A stretch of DNA of 64,000 nucleotides from Calditrichia bacterium (GCA_026983775.1 JALSTK010000068.1:1-64000); one strand, 5' to 3'. Positions 35,493-45,500 are shown, counted from the first letter of the stretch. The notes: a model not told the origin generated them from the letters alone. Program-made: numbers and translations.

Positions 35493-36668
35493 TCAAACGC
35501 TAATTCCCGTCCTATCTTTTAAAACGGTAGTAAGTGTATCAATGACTATATCCAATTGATCATAACTTATAGTAAGCGGCGGCATCAGCCTGATTACCGT
35601 GGAACCGGCAGGCAAGGTAAGTACGCCCCGCTTTTGTAATTCAGAAATATAGGGTTGAACTCTTTCTTTAAGCTCTATACCGATCATCAATCCTATTTGG
35701 CGAACTTCCCGTATGCAATCGATTTGCCGGGCGGTAAATCTTTTGAAAAAGTAATTTCCTTTTTCCATGGCCTGTTCGGCCAGGTTCTTTTCCTGCATAA
35801 ATTCAATCGTGGCCAATGCGGCGGCACTGGCTAAAGGATTACCTCCAAATGTGGTGCCATGTTTCCCCGGTTTCATTGAAATCTTATCGGAACAGACAAC
35901 GGCACCCACAGGCACTCCACCGGCCATGGCCTTGGCCAGACAGATCATATCCGGCTCAATATCAAAATGTTCGAAAGCAAACATCTTTCCGGTGCGACAA
36001 AATCCGGTCTGCACTTCATCTAAGATCAACAAAATATTTTTCTGATCACATAGATTCCGAACCCTCTGAAAATACTTTTTATCTCCGATATACACGCCAC
36101 CCGTACCCTGCACAGCCTCGAGCAGGATTGCGGCCGTGTTATCATCGACTGCCTCCGAAAGCTTTTCGAAATTATTATAGGGGACGAATTTAAAACCGGG
36201 CACAAGCGGTTCAAACCCCTTTTTATAGGAAGGATGATAGGTGGCACTGAGCGCACCAAACGTACGACCATGGAAATTCCGCATGGCACCGATAAAATTT
36301 TTTTTACGGGTGCTGTAACGGGCAAACTTCAGGGCTGCTTCTACACTCTCTGCACCGGAATTGCAAAGAAAAACCTGGTTTAAAGTATCCGGTGTTATTT
36401 CGATGAGTTTTTGGATCAGCATGGAGCGTTTATCATTCGAATAGGAGGCGGCACAGGTCATCAGCCGTGCCGCCTGTTCTCTGATCGCAGAGACAACCCG
36501 TTTATTGGCATGCCCCACGGATACAACGCCGTGTCCGCCGTTGCAATCAATGTATTCTTTTCCTTCCACATCCCAAACCGTGGCATTTTCTCCTCTTATA
36601 AGGACAAGGTGGTGTTGGTTGGATAGATGCACCGAATATTCATTTTCTATTTGGTTATAATCGATCAT
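35493..36668 (-). CDS. lysJ: LysW-gamma-lysine/ornithine aminotransferase LysJ (ArgD family)
   Basis: This PLP enzyme of the acetylornithine aminotransferase family aminates the LysW-bound semialdehyde. The 391 residues carry LCNSGAESVEAALKFAR, the ILDEVQTGF loop and the PLP lysine K246 in CLAKAMAGGVP. It starts overlapping the lysZ stop by four bases and is last in the lysW operon. Whether it also serves arginine synthesis cannot be told; the operon contains homocitrate synthase, which points to lysine. The pathway's deaminating/releasing peptidase (LysK) is not in the window. Confidence 0.88.
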   Translation of the reverse strand: MIDYNQIENEYSVHLSNQHHLVLIRGENATVWDVEGKEYIDCNGGHGVVSVGHANKRVVSAIREQAARLMTCAASYSNDKRSMLIQKLIEITPDTLNQVFLCNSGAESVEAALKFARYSTRKKNFIGAMRNFHGRTFGALSATYHPSYKKGFEPLVPGFKFVPYNNFEKLSEAVDDNTAAILLEAVQGTGGVYIGDKKYFQRVRNLCDQKNILLILDEVQTGFCRTGKMFAFEHFDIEPDMICLAKAMAGGVPVGAVVCSDKISMKPGKHGTTFGGNPLASAAALATIEFMQEKNLAEQAMEKGNYFFKRFTARQIDCIREVRQIGLMIGIELKERVQPYISELQKRGVLTLPAGSTVIRLMPPLTISYDQLDIVIDTLTTVLKDRTGISV

Positions 36669-37456
36669 TGGATAACCGTTCCTCCTCCTTGTAAAGCATG
36701 GGTCAGCGGTTGCGCAATACGACCGTCGCTGATAATGATTTTGACCGCCCCGGTTTTTAAAAGTTTGTTAATGGCAAACATTTTGCGTTTTATCCTACCG
36801 GTAGCGGTATCCTCCAACCGTTCCATCTCTTGCTTCCTAATCCGCTTGATCAGAGAATTAGGGTCATTCGGGTCCTTAAGAAGGCCGGGTGCCTCAATAA
36901 ATTGGAAAATCAATTCTGCTTGTAACGCCGCCTGCAAAACAGTAATTATGTCATCGTTATCCGAATTGATGGCCCGGTTGTTTTCATCAATGATGGGCAC
37001 AGTTAAAACCGGAACATAGCCGTTATTTAATAAAAGATTCAGAAAATTCAAATTGATGCTTTGAGGTTTTCCGGAAAAATCCCGGATAATCTTAATTTTA
37101 TGATGATCTTTCATGCGAATACCCTTGTTCCGTCTGCCCCGGATCAGTTTACCGTCCAGCCCGCAAAGTCCAACGGCATTTATGCCATATTGCTGACATA
37201 ATTCGACGATCCGCTTATTTCTCAGGCCGCTGTAAGCCATCATCATTACATCGATTGCTTTGTCATCGGAAAATACACTGCTATAACCGGAAACAGAAGT
37301 GATTACTTTTCGCGGTTGATTTAGTTTTTCTGCAATTTCGTCGCGAAGCGCATTGGCACCGTGGACGATAAGGAAGGATTCCTTTAATGCGGATAATTCC
37401 CGAAGGATCGCTTCCAAATTGATGGTCTTTCCGCCACCTATCTTTATGATCATCAT
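36665..37456 (-). CDS. lysZ: [LysW]-aminoadipate/glutamate kinase LysZ
   Basis: This amino-acid kinase (ArgB family) phosphorylates the side-chain carboxylate of the amino acid held on LysW. The 263 residues contain IIKIGGGKTINLE at the N terminus, the FLIVHGANALRDEIA loop and VPVLTVPIIDENNRAINSDND. The last block matches the substrate site of NAGK-like enzymes. It overlaps the amidotransferase stop upstream and the lysJ start downstream by four bases each. Confidence 0.88.
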   Translation of the reverse strand: MMIIKIGGGKTINLEAILRELSALKESFLIVHGANALRDEIAEKLNQPRKVITSVSGYSSVFSDDKAIDVMMMAYSGLRNKRIVELCQQYGINAVGLCGLDGKLIRGRRNKGIRMKDHHKIKIIRDFSGKPQSINLNFLNLLLNNGYVPVLTVPIIDENNRAINSDNDDIITVLQAALQAELIFQFIEAPGLLKDPNDPNSLIKRIRKQEMERLEDTATGRIKRKMFAINKLLKTGAVKIIISDGRIAQPLTHALQGGGTVIQ

Positions 37457-38091
37457 CCGAAGACCCTTTCGGTTCGGTTTGCCATGGTTTTCCAGTTTGT
37501 TTCATGATCAAGCGGTGCAGAACAGATGACTAATTTGTCTTCGGTCTGTTTATAATGTAGTGTATAATAATCCGGGTTTTCGTTAAATTGCGACAATACA
37601 TATACCTTTTCCTTGCTGGCTATAATGATGTTCATAGCCCGGATATATCGGGATCTTTCTGTAAGAATCGACCGGCCCTTTTTAAGGGCATGCTGCATAT
37701 TTCCCCGATCAAAGCGTTTCATGAAATTGAATATTTTTTCAGCACCAATTCGTCCGGATTCCCTGATTTTCACGCCGTGCAATTCACCGTTAAAAATAAA
37801 AACATAATTTCCGTCGTAAAATGGCATATTATTTTCCACAGAAATATGCTCATCACGGAAAGCACTGCGGGCATGGGCGATTAAAAGAGAGGAATTCCCG
37901 AATCGTTCAAGATCATCTTTCCAAACGGGTAAACTATTTTTATAATGGGTCCATTGTCCGTTTTTCAGAAAAGCACACCCCCAGCCGTGACCCTGATATT
38001 CTTGACTTTGTTCGGCTATTGCAGCGAAGCGTTTCAGATAATATGAAATTTTAAACTCTTCTTTTTGTCTAACGTAGAGCAGTCGACACAT
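37453..38091 (-). CDS. Class II (Ntn) glutamine amidotransferase-like protein
   Basis: This stand-alone class II glutamine amidohydrolase has 212 residues. Cys2 is exposed after Met removal (MCRLLYV), and the fold carries the expected HARSAF arginine (R75) and the FNGELHG oxyanion Asn-Gly (101-102). The C-terminal SAPLDHE segment resembles YafJ-type proteins. No synthetase partner domain is attached. It lies inside the LysW operon between lysY and lysZ, in frame overlap with lysZ, which is a strange place for a glutaminase since no amidation is known in the pathway. LysW here ends in Gln, which could be its substrate (see findings). Confidence 0.88.
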   Translation of the reverse strand: MCRLLYVRQKEEFKISYYLKRFAAIAEQSQEYQGHGWGCAFLKNGQWTHYKNSLPVWKDDLERFGNSSLLIAHARSAFRDEHISVENNMPFYDGNYVFIFNGELHGVKIRESGRIGAEKIFNFMKRFDRGNMQHALKKGRSILTERSRYIRAMNIIIASKEKVYVLSQFNENPDYYTLHYKQTEDKLVICSAPLDHETNWKTMANRTERVFG

Positions 38092-38110
38092 GAGAACCTT
38101 TCATTTATTA

Positions 38111-39157
38111 TCAGATGGGGTGCAGTCCCGGAAAAGATAAGGCGGTGGTTTCTTCCCACCCGAACATAATATTTAAGGCCTGGACGGCTTGTCCGGCTGC
38201 TCCCTTCATTAAATTGTCAAGGGCACTGATCAATACCAGACGGTCGGATGATTCGTCCAGAGAAAATCCGATATCACAAAAATTAGTGCCGATAAGCAAC
38301 TTAGGCTCAGGAAAGCGGTAATTCCCGTCCGCTTCTTTCACTAACCGTATAAAGGGTTCTTTCCCGTATGTTTGACGATAGATCTTCCATATATCCCGTT
38401 CCTTAAGTTTGCGGTTCAAAAATACATGGCAGGTAGCCAGAACCCCGCGCACCATTTCGATCGATGTAGCCGAAAAGTGAATGGTTATGTCGCGGTCAAA
38501 AGTGAGTTCCTGTACTATTTCCGCCACATGACGGTGGCCGGTAGGGGCAAAGGATCGTACCGCTCCGCTACGTACGGGATGATGGGAAGAAGCGTTATTC
38601 CTGTTTCCCCCCTCGCTGGAGCCGACTTTAACCTCCACTACCGTTCGATCCGTTTGAACCAAATTATTTTTATAAAAAGGGTAGAGGGCCAAAATGGTGG
38701 CGGTTGCATTACAACCGGCGCTGGAAATCCATTTCGCGTTAACCATATCTTTCCGGTGAAGTTCGGGAATACCGTAGATGAATTGGTTTAAATATTCAGG
38801 ACAGGCGTGCCCCCGCTTATACCAATGGTGATACACTTCTTTGGAAGTAAGGCGGAAATCTGCGCTCAGGTCAATGATTCTTTCCGCTTTTTGGATGAAT
38901 TGGTCTATCTTCCTCATGGCCGAGCCATGGGGTAAAGCAAGAAAAAGAACGTCGCATGCCTCTAAATCATCTAACGAAGAAAATTTCAAATTTGTTAATT
39001 TACGCAGGTTCGGATGGACCTTAAATAGAAATTTTCCCGAATAGTGTTCCGAAGTAACCTGTTGAATCCTGACATGAGGATGAAAAAACAACAATCGTAA
39101 AAGCTCACCGCCGGCATAGCCCGAGCCTCCGGCAATGGAAACATTAATTTTATTCAT
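38111..39157 (-). CDS. lysY: [LysW]-aminoadipate semialdehyde/glutamate semialdehyde dehydrogenase LysY (ArgC family)
   Basis: LysY reduces the LysW-bound acyl phosphate to the semialdehyde with NADPH. The 348 residues begin with the Rossmann loop AGGSGYAGGELLRLL and carry the catalytic Cys149 in SSAGCNATATILAL. The C-terminal EGGNRNNASSHHPVR segment is the ArgC/LysY type. It is separated from lysX by five bases and from the amidotransferase by nineteen. Confidence 0.9.
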   Translation of the reverse strand: MNKINVSIAGGSGYAGGELLRLLFFHPHVRIQQVTSEHYSGKFLFKVHPNLRKLTNLKFSSLDDLEACDVLFLALPHGSAMRKIDQFIQKAERIIDLSADFRLTSKEVYHHWYKRGHACPEYLNQFIYGIPELHRKDMVNAKWISSAGCNATATILALYPFYKNNLVQTDRTVVEVKVGSSEGGNRNNASSHHPVRSGAVRSFAPTGHRHVAEIVQELTFDRDITIHFSATSIEMVRGVLATCHVFLNRKLKERDIWKIYRQTYGKEPFIRLVKEADGNYRFPEPKLLIGTNFCDIGFSLDESSDRLVLISALDNLMKGAAGQAVQALNIMFGWEETTALSFPGLHPI

Positions 39158-39162
39158 GGGGT

Positions 39163-40005
39163 TTATTCCTGAGCGGTTTTGAGAACATAATCCACAATTT
39201 TTCCCGGAATATTTACCCCGGTTGTCTCGATACTGTTTTTGAATTCCATGGTATAATTCACTTCGTTTACCAGTAACCCCCGATCGGTTTCAAACAAATC
39301 AATGGCCACCACGCCGTTCCCAACCGCTTGCGCAGCCCGAAGAGATATTGCGCTAATTTCATCCGTAACCGGACAGTTCGAAGCCGTGCCTCCCCGGGCG
39401 GTATTGGTAATCCAATGGTCGGAAGAACGATAGATAGCGGCGATACACTCGTTACCAACAACAAAAGAGCGGATGTCACGTCCCCTTTTTTCAATATATT
39501 TCTGAATATAAAATATGGAGTGGTGATAACTGCCCAATATTTTTTTATGCTCAAGAAGCGCTTCAGCGGCATCGCGATCGTTGATTTTGGCAATCAAACG
39601 GCCCCATGAACCGACCGCAGGTTTCAGGACCACAGGATAGCCGATCTCTTCGATAGCCCTCAGGGCAGAAGCCTCCGTAAAGGCGATACTTACAGGCGGC
39701 TGAGCAATCCCATGCGCCCGCAATGCTCTGGATGTTAATAACTTATCCCCACAGGTCGAGGCTACTTCCGGTGTATTCACACAGGTTATTCCTGCATCGG
39801 AAAATAGATGTAAAGCATGCAAAGCGCGGGAATGATTAATGGATCGTTCTATAATGACATCAAATGAAAAATGATCTTTTTGTAAATTAAAAATCAATTC
39901 CCGGTCATCAATCATTTCCAGTTCCACTCCTTTTCTTGATCTGAATTCATGCAAAAGGAGTTTTTCCTCTTTTCTTAACAGAGAATGAAGAAATCCGACT
40001 TTCAA
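39163..40005 (-). CDS. lysX: LysW ligase LysX (ATP-grasp, RimK family)
   Basis: LysX couples the alpha-amino group of alpha-aminoadipate (or glutamate) to the C-terminal Glu side chain of LysW. Its 280 residues show the ATP-grasp order: [28 protein letters not shown], the hinge [29 protein letters not shown], and the metal-binding [15 protein letters not shown] ending. These blocks match the Thermus-type LysX closely. A 109-base gap with an inverted repeat (TTGTCA..TGACAA, 40070-40083) separates it from homocitrate synthase. An acceptor ending in Gln, as LysW here, would have to be deamidated first. Confidence 0.9.
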   Translation of the reverse strand: MKVGFLHSLLRKEEKLLLHEFRSRKGVELEMIDDRELIFNLQKDHFSFDVIIERSINHSRALHALHLFSDAGITCVNTPEVASTCGDKLLTSRALRAHGIAQPPVSIAFTEASALRAIEEIGYPVVLKPAVGSWGRLIAKINDRDAAEALLEHKKILGSYHHSIFYIQKYIEKRGRDIRSFVVGNECIAAIYRSSDHWITNTARGGTASNCPVTDEISAISLRAAQAVGNGVVAIDLFETDRGLLVNEVNYTMEFKNSIETTGVNIPGKIVDYVLKTAQE

Positions 40006-40114
40006 TGTTACCTGCCTTCTTAATGTGTTTTAAATCTGATCAATTCGTCCTCGATGAGAACGGATTGTTTTGTCAGATGACAACATATTCTTTATTTTTT
40101 TTAATAGTATTTGC

Positions 40115-41263
40115 TTAAACCGGATGTTTCCGGCACCAATCGACTATATGGCCCAGTTCGGATAAATCTACTATCCGGCCTTTCCTGCCGATGGATTTTA
40201 CCTGATCCAAAATGCGCAACAACATTGTTTTATCGACTTGGATCGATAATTTTTCCAGAGCCCACTCGATGGAAGACAGACCGGACATATGATCCAAAGA
40301 AACATGCATATCACGACCGACCAGTGCGGGATCCAGACTTTGGTAATGTAAAGGATTTTTTACGGCGGCATGGGTATGGACTCCCGCACAATGCGTAAAG
40401 GCGTTTTTACCGATAATAGGGAAATTCACGGGAATAGGAATCCCGGAATAATTGCTTACCAGCCCATATAGTTCCGGGAGTTTTTCAAGACGCCATGTAT
40501 TCCCGAGATTAAAATCATTTTTCAGACTAACGAGTAACTGGGCCAAATCGACGATCCCGGCCCGTTCACCAAGCCCAAGAACACTGGCATCAATGATTTC
40601 CGCACCGGCACGAAAACCATCGATGGCATTGGCCAGAGCATAGCCACGATCATTATGGCAATGAACGGCTATTTTCGGAAATAAATTGTGTGCAGCTAGA
40701 GTTTCTTTCAGCCTGGAAACGTAATCATACAAATTATGCTCAGTGCCGGGAATCATGAATCCGGTTGTATCGGCCACGCTGATAATATCGGCTCCGGCCT
40801 GGACAGCGGCCAGAGAAGCCTCGATTACATTGGAAAACGGGGAACGAACCGTATCTTCCGGTGTGTAGCGGATTACCAAATCCGGATTTTTATTTTTTGC
40901 ATAGGCGATGACCTCGGCAATCTGATCAACCGCACTCCCTAAATCTTTTTTAAAAACGTGATTCAATCGTGAATCGGAAACGCAGAAAAAAATCCCGAGG
41001 AAATTTACATTGCATTCCAGGGCTAAATCGATATCCTGTTTCAGGGAACGGGCATGGGCACCGATCGACGCTTTCAGATTATGAGCGGACAATTGCTGCA
41101 CCGCTTCAAAAATTTCCTTACTTACCACCGGATGTCCGGCCTCAATGATATCTATTCCGATCTCATCCAAAATATCGGCAATAGCCAATTTGATATGATT
41201 GTCGAAATAGACTCCCGGAGTTTGTTCTCCTTCTCTTAAAGTGGTGTCAAGAATTCGGACCAT
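40115..41263 (-). CDS. lysS: Homocitrate synthase (LysS/NifV type)
   Basis: This enzyme condenses 2-oxoglutarate with acetyl-CoA, the first step of the aminoadipate lysine pathway. The 382 residues start ILDTTLREGEQTPGVYF and include ADTTGFMIPGTEHNL, the metal-binding HCHNDRGYALANAID and GLGERAGIVDL. The length and the REGEQTPGV motif favour homocitrate synthase over isopropylmalate synthase, which has an extra regulatory domain. The ATG is two bases after the lysW stop, so the two are coupled. Homoaconitase and homoisocitrate dehydrogenase genes are not in the window. Confidence 0.85.
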   Translation of the reverse strand: MVRILDTTLREGEQTPGVYFDNHIKLAIADILDEIGIDIIEAGHPVVSKEIFEAVQQLSAHNLKASIGAHARSLKQDIDLALECNVNFLGIFFCVSDSRLNHVFKKDLGSAVDQIAEVIAYAKNKNPDLVIRYTPEDTVRSPFSNVIEASLAAVQAGADIISVADTTGFMIPGTEHNLYDYVSRLKETLAAHNLFPKIAVHCHNDRGYALANAIDGFRAGAEIIDASVLGLGERAGIVDLAQLLVSLKNDFNLGNTWRLEKLPELYGLVSNYSGIPIPVNFPIIGKNAFTHCAGVHTHAAVKNPLHYQSLDPALVGRDMHVSLDHMSGLSSIEWALEKLSIQVDKTMLLRILDQVKSIGRKGRIVDLSELGHIVDWCRKHPV

Positions 41264-41265
41264 TT

Positions 41266-41442
41266 TTATTGCCCCCAGTCTTCCTCTTCCATGGGGGCTT
41301 CAGCCAGCCGGGGGGGAAGAGTGCTCTTGATTTCCAATTCACTTCCACATTCGGGACAGGTTAGTAATTCACCCTGTTCCGATCCTTCGGCCAGAATGAT
41401 CTCTGCCGAACAGACGGGGCATTCCGTTTTATTCTGTACCAT
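41266..41442 (-). CDS. lysW: Amino-group carrier protein LysW with C-terminal Gln
   Basis: LysW is the small acidic carrier on which lysine (or arginine) intermediates are built. The 58-residue protein has a zinc ribbon (Cys8, Cys11, Cys29, Cys32), a basic/proline bend and the family tail EEEDWG. The last residue before the stop is Gln (codon CAA at 41271-41269), whereas known LysW proteins end in Glu, which receives the substrate. The ATG at 41442 is six bases after AGGAG; another ATG is directly upstream (41445). It is the first gene of the operon and was too short for standard ORF scans. Confidence 0.9.
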   Translation of the reverse strand: MVQNKTECPVCSAEIILAEGSEQGELLTCPECGSELEIKSTLPPRLAEAPMEEEDWGQ

Positions 41443-41469
41443 CATCTTCTCCTGTTTAATGGTTTTTAG

Positions 41470-41479
41470 TTGCCGGCAA
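41470..41479. promoter_or_regulatory. Palindrome in the lysW / ACT-protein divergent gap
   Basis: TTGCCGGCAA is a perfect ten-base palindrome and the only GC-rich part of an otherwise AT-rich 110-base divergent gap. A TTGACT/TAGAAA pair (41522-41550) faces the ACT gene but lies too close to its ATG to be certain. The palindrome is 28 bases upstream of the lysW start. It could be an operator, possibly for the ACT protein, but nothing beyond symmetry supports this. Confidence 0.3.
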
Positions 41480-41556
41480 ACATAAAATTTTTTATCTTCT
41501 CATACAATTTATTATAAATAATTGACTATTTTAATATAAAATGTTAGAAAATTAAC

Positions 41557-42210
41557 ATGATAACCATCAATGAACTTCTGAGACAGATCATCCTCAAGAC
41601 TCCCTTTTTAGAAGAAGGAATTGTACAGGGGATTATAAATCTTTCCGCCTTATCCAGAAAAGTGAAGCCTGAAATCGAACAGGAACTCATGAAGCCGGTC
41701 AGCGAAAGCGCGATTCTCATGGCCTTAAAAAGGCTTATTCCTTCTCTCAAAGAGAGACAAAAAGGTAGAGAAATTTATTTGAAAACGGAAGATATCACCG
41801 TTCGTTCGGGCCTGACCGAGTTTACTTTTTTAAAATCCGGGACCTCTTTAAAGAAGAAAATACAACTTTTAAGCGTTCTGCAAGAAAGCGAGACCAATTT
41901 CGTAACCTTTACACAAGGTGTACGCGAAATTACCATGATCATTAATGCGGACCTGGAAACAGGGCTTGAAAAAATATTTAAAACGGAAAAACTGATTAAG
42001 AAGATTACAGACCTGGCGGCAATAACGATTCGTCTTTCCAAGGAGTCGGTTTATCTTCCCGGAGTGCATTATAACATTCTAAAACAATTAGCCTGGCATA
42101 ATATTAATGTCATTGAAGTCGTATCTACTTATACGGAACTCAATATTATTCTTCATAAAAAACAGATCGATACTTCCTTTTCCATATTGTTGAATTTTTT
42201 ATCCGACTGA
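41557..42210 (+). CDS. ACT-domain protein divergent from the LysW operon
   Basis: The 217-residue protein has a helical N-terminal part (1-95, possibly a winged helix, PVSESAILMALKRL) and two ACT-like parts. The C-terminal one is clear (SVYLPGVHYNILKQLAWHNINVIEVVSTYTELNIIL) and resembles the ACT regions of aspartate kinase. ACT domains bind amino acids. With its start facing lysW over 110 bases, it is a good candidate for an amino-acid-responsive regulator of the lysine operon. No catalytic domain is seen. Confidence 0.8.
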   Translation: MITINELLRQIILKTPFLEEGIVQGIINLSALSRKVKPEIEQELMKPVSESAILMALKRLIPSLKERQKGREIYLKTEDITVRSGLTEFTFLKSGTSLKKKIQLLSVLQESETNFVTFTQGVREITMIINADLETGLEKIFKTEKLIKKITDLAAITIRLSKESVYLPGVHYNILKQLAWHNINVIEVVSTYTELNIILHKKQIDTSFSILLNFLSD

Positions 42211-42541
42211 TTTTTTGCTATGCTGTTCTGATTCGTAGATAGAATGAATAAAAATGCACAAAAGTAAATAAATTTGCATTAAAATATCCTGTTCTTATAT
42301 TTACCCCCGAAATTTAGAACCGAAAAAGAGTCGGGTTTAAAACCCGAGGTAATAGTTTGTTCCGTGAGCGAACCTTTATCATCAAAGGGCGCCAGCAGGG
42401 TAATCAGTCCGCCTCTATCCGGAGGATTTTACCTTGTAACAATTTTGGTATAAGCCACTTTGTGCCGGTAAAAATGGAATATCTGATTTACAATCGTATC
42501 TGAAAATGCATAATTCTTGATTGCAGAAAGGGAAGAATTAT
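42211..42541 (+). promoter_or_regulatory. gltB upstream region with promoter and hairpins
   Basis: No gene is seen. TTGCAT (42274-42279), 16 bases, TATATT (42296-42301) is a likely promoter, giving a leader of about 230 bases before gltB. The leader has a perfect hairpin TCGGGTTT-A-AAACCCGA (42331-42347), a GTTC..GAAC pair and a CCTC..GAGG pair before TTTTA. A known riboswitch class is not recognised. These hairpins could regulate gltB or be members of the palindrome family seen at 269-1091. Confidence 0.45.
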
Positions 42542-45500
42542 ATGAACAAGCCGGGATTGTACGAACCTTCGTTTGAACATGACGCATGCGGAATCGGATT
42601 TGTGGTCAATATAAATGGGCAGAAGAGTCATCAAATTATTGAAGAAGGAATCCAGATCCTGTGCAATCTGGAACACCGCGGGGCCATAGGAAGTGATCAT
42701 AAAACCGGTGACGGTGCGGGAATGATGGTTCAGATACCCCATTCTTTTTTTACAAAAAAAGTGGAGTTTACCTTACCTCCCGCAGGTCAATACGGAGTGG
42801 GCTTTTTCTTTTTACCCGGGGACGATTCTACGAGCTATGAAGCGAGGAAGCTCGTTCAGTCCGTAATAGTCCGGGAGGGAGGTGCCTTTTTGGGATGGAG
42901 GGAAGTTCCCAATAATCCGGAAAGTCTGGGACAAATTGCCCGGGATTCCAGGCCGTCTTTGTGGCAGGCTTTTTTGAAATTCCCCCTTCTTAAGAATAGG
43001 GCCCTTGAAAGAAAGTTGTATATTCTGCGCCGCTGTCTGGAAAAAGAAGCAATCGCCCGGGGTTGGGGAATGGATGATTTCTATATTCCTTCCCTTTCAT
43101 CGCGAATAATTATTTACAAAGGTATGTTTGTATCCACACAATTTATTTCTTTTTATCCTGATATGAAAGATACGGATTTTATCAGTGCTTTGGCTTTAGT
43201 GCATCAAAGGTACAGTACAAACACATTTCCATCCTGGCCATTGGCCCAGCCGTTTCGGTATTTAGCACATAATGGGGAAATCAATACCTTGCGGGGAAAT
43301 ATTAACAAGATGGTTGCCAGGGATCCGAAATTAACTTCTTCGGTTTTCGGCAATGAAATCTCTAAAGTAATTCCGGTTATTAATCCCGAGGCGAGTGATT
43401 CATCCATCATGGATACTGTGCTGGAATTGTTACATATGGGTGGACGTTCGCTGGAACATTCCCTGATGATGATGGTGCCCGAGCCTTTTGGTCCTAAATA
43501 TCATATGAGTGAAGATAAACGTGCGTTTTATGAATATCATTCGGCTATCATGGACCCCTGGGATGGGCCCGCAGCCCTTCTTTTTAGTGACGGGATAAAA
43601 ATCGGTGGTTCTCTGGACCGAAACGGCTTGCGCCCGGCTCGTTATGTTATTACAAAAAGCGGAAAAGTAATTATGGCTTCGGAAGTGGGGGTATTGGATA
43701 TAGACCCGCAGGATATCCGTGAGAAAGGGCGATTAGCCCCGGGCAAGATGTTGATTGTGGATACCGGCCTTAAAAGAATTATTCGCGATAATGAAATAAA
43801 AGCCAAGATCACCCGTTGGAAACCATACAGAAGATGGCTTGAAGATAATCGTATCGAATTAAAGGGTTTGTTTCAGGTGCCCGGCCCTGTAGAATACGAT
43901 CCAAATACTTTACTAACCCGTTTGAAAGCCTTCGGATATTCTTTGGAAGACCTGAAATTGATCATTACCCCTATGGTCAGAAATTCTCAGGAACCGATCG
44001 GTTCCATGGGTAACGATGCTGCTTTGGCTGTACTCTCTGAAAAACCGCAGTTGTTGTATAATTATTTTCGTCAGCTGTTTGCGCAGGTTACCAATCCGCC
44101 GATTGACCCCTACCGGGAAAATCTGGTTATGTCGTTAATGAGTTTTGTCGGCCGGCAGCATAACTTGCTTGATGAAAAACCGGTTCATTGCCGGCAATTA
44201 AAATTATACTATCCCATACTCACCAATGATGACATCAAGCGTCTAAAGAGTGCGAAATTGAAAGGCTTTAAAGTGGGCTCCGTACCCATGCTTTTTAAAA
44301 CGGAAGAGGGTCGGGGTAGTTTGACGAGCGGCCTGGAACAATTATGTCTCGCTGTGGAGAAAAAAGTGGATGAAGGGTATTCCATGGTTATTTTAAGCGA
44401 CCGGGGTATAACCCGGGAATGGGCGGCAATTCCCGCTTTGCTGGCTACATCTACCGTCCATCATCATCTCGTGGACAGAGGGAAAAGGCATTTAACGGCT
44501 CTTGTGATTGAGAGCGGGGAAGTACGGGAAGTGCACCATTTTGCACTTCTCCTATCTTATGGAGCAAGCGGTATTAATCCCTATCTGGTTTTTGAATCTT
44601 TATTCGAACTCCGAAACAGAGGCTATTTGGATCGGCATCTCTCCCTGCCCAGTGCCCAAATGCATTATATTAACGCCATAAATCGAGGTCTGCTCAAAGT
44701 AATGTCCAAAATGGGTATTTCTACGCTTCGCAGTTATCGGCAGGCCCAAACGTATGAAGCAATCGGATTAAGCGCTTCATTCATTGAAAAATATTTTCCG
44801 GGAACGACGAGTCGAATCGGAGGAGTGGGTATCGATGTGTTCGAAGAAGAGGTGCTTCATCGTCATTTTGCTGCATTTAATAACGAGCCTTACCATTTAA
44901 AACGTCTGGACTCCGGTGGATTCTATGCGTATCGCCAAAAATCCCTGAAACATCTTTTTACCCCTGAGGCCATTACCTTATTACAGCAGGCGGTTAGAGA
45001 CAATAACTACCTGCTATTTAAGAAATATACGGCTGAGATCAACAATGTGAATGAAAATCTGTGCACTTTACGCGGTCTGTTGAAATTCAAAAAAGGAAAT
45101 CCGGTTCCCATAGAAGAAGTGGAAGCGGAAGGACACATTATTCAACGCCTGGTAACATCGGCCATGTCCTTTGGATCGATTAGTAAAGAAGCCCATGAAA
45201 CTCTGGCTATTGCCATGAATCGCCTTGGTTGCAAAAGTAATTCGGGAGAAGGAGGAGAAGATGAAGAACGGTATCAGCTTTTAGCTAACGGTGATTCGGC
45301 TAAGAGTAAAATAAAACAAATTGCTTCGGCCAGATTCGGAGTGACCAGTAATTACATCGTCAATTCGGAAGAATTGCAAATAAAAATGGCTCAGGGGGCC
45401 AAGCCCGGAGAGGGCGGACAATTACCGGGTTTCAAGGTCAATGAGATTATTGCCAAAGTTCGCAACGCCACACCGGGAGTCATGCTTATCTCTCCCCCTC

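Noticed and set aside
41266-41275. Frameshift explanation for the Gln end of LysW
   Set aside because: The frame is clean up to EDWG and the stop follows one codon later; only a single base change, not an indel, separates GAA from CAA.
41291-41485. Plus-strand 64-codon frame opposite lysW
   Set aside because: The minus-strand frame has the zinc cysteines, AGGAG site and EDWG tail of LysW; this one is its shadow.
42302-42541. Cobalamin or glutamine riboswitch in the gltB leader
   Set aside because: The conserved boxes of either class are not present.
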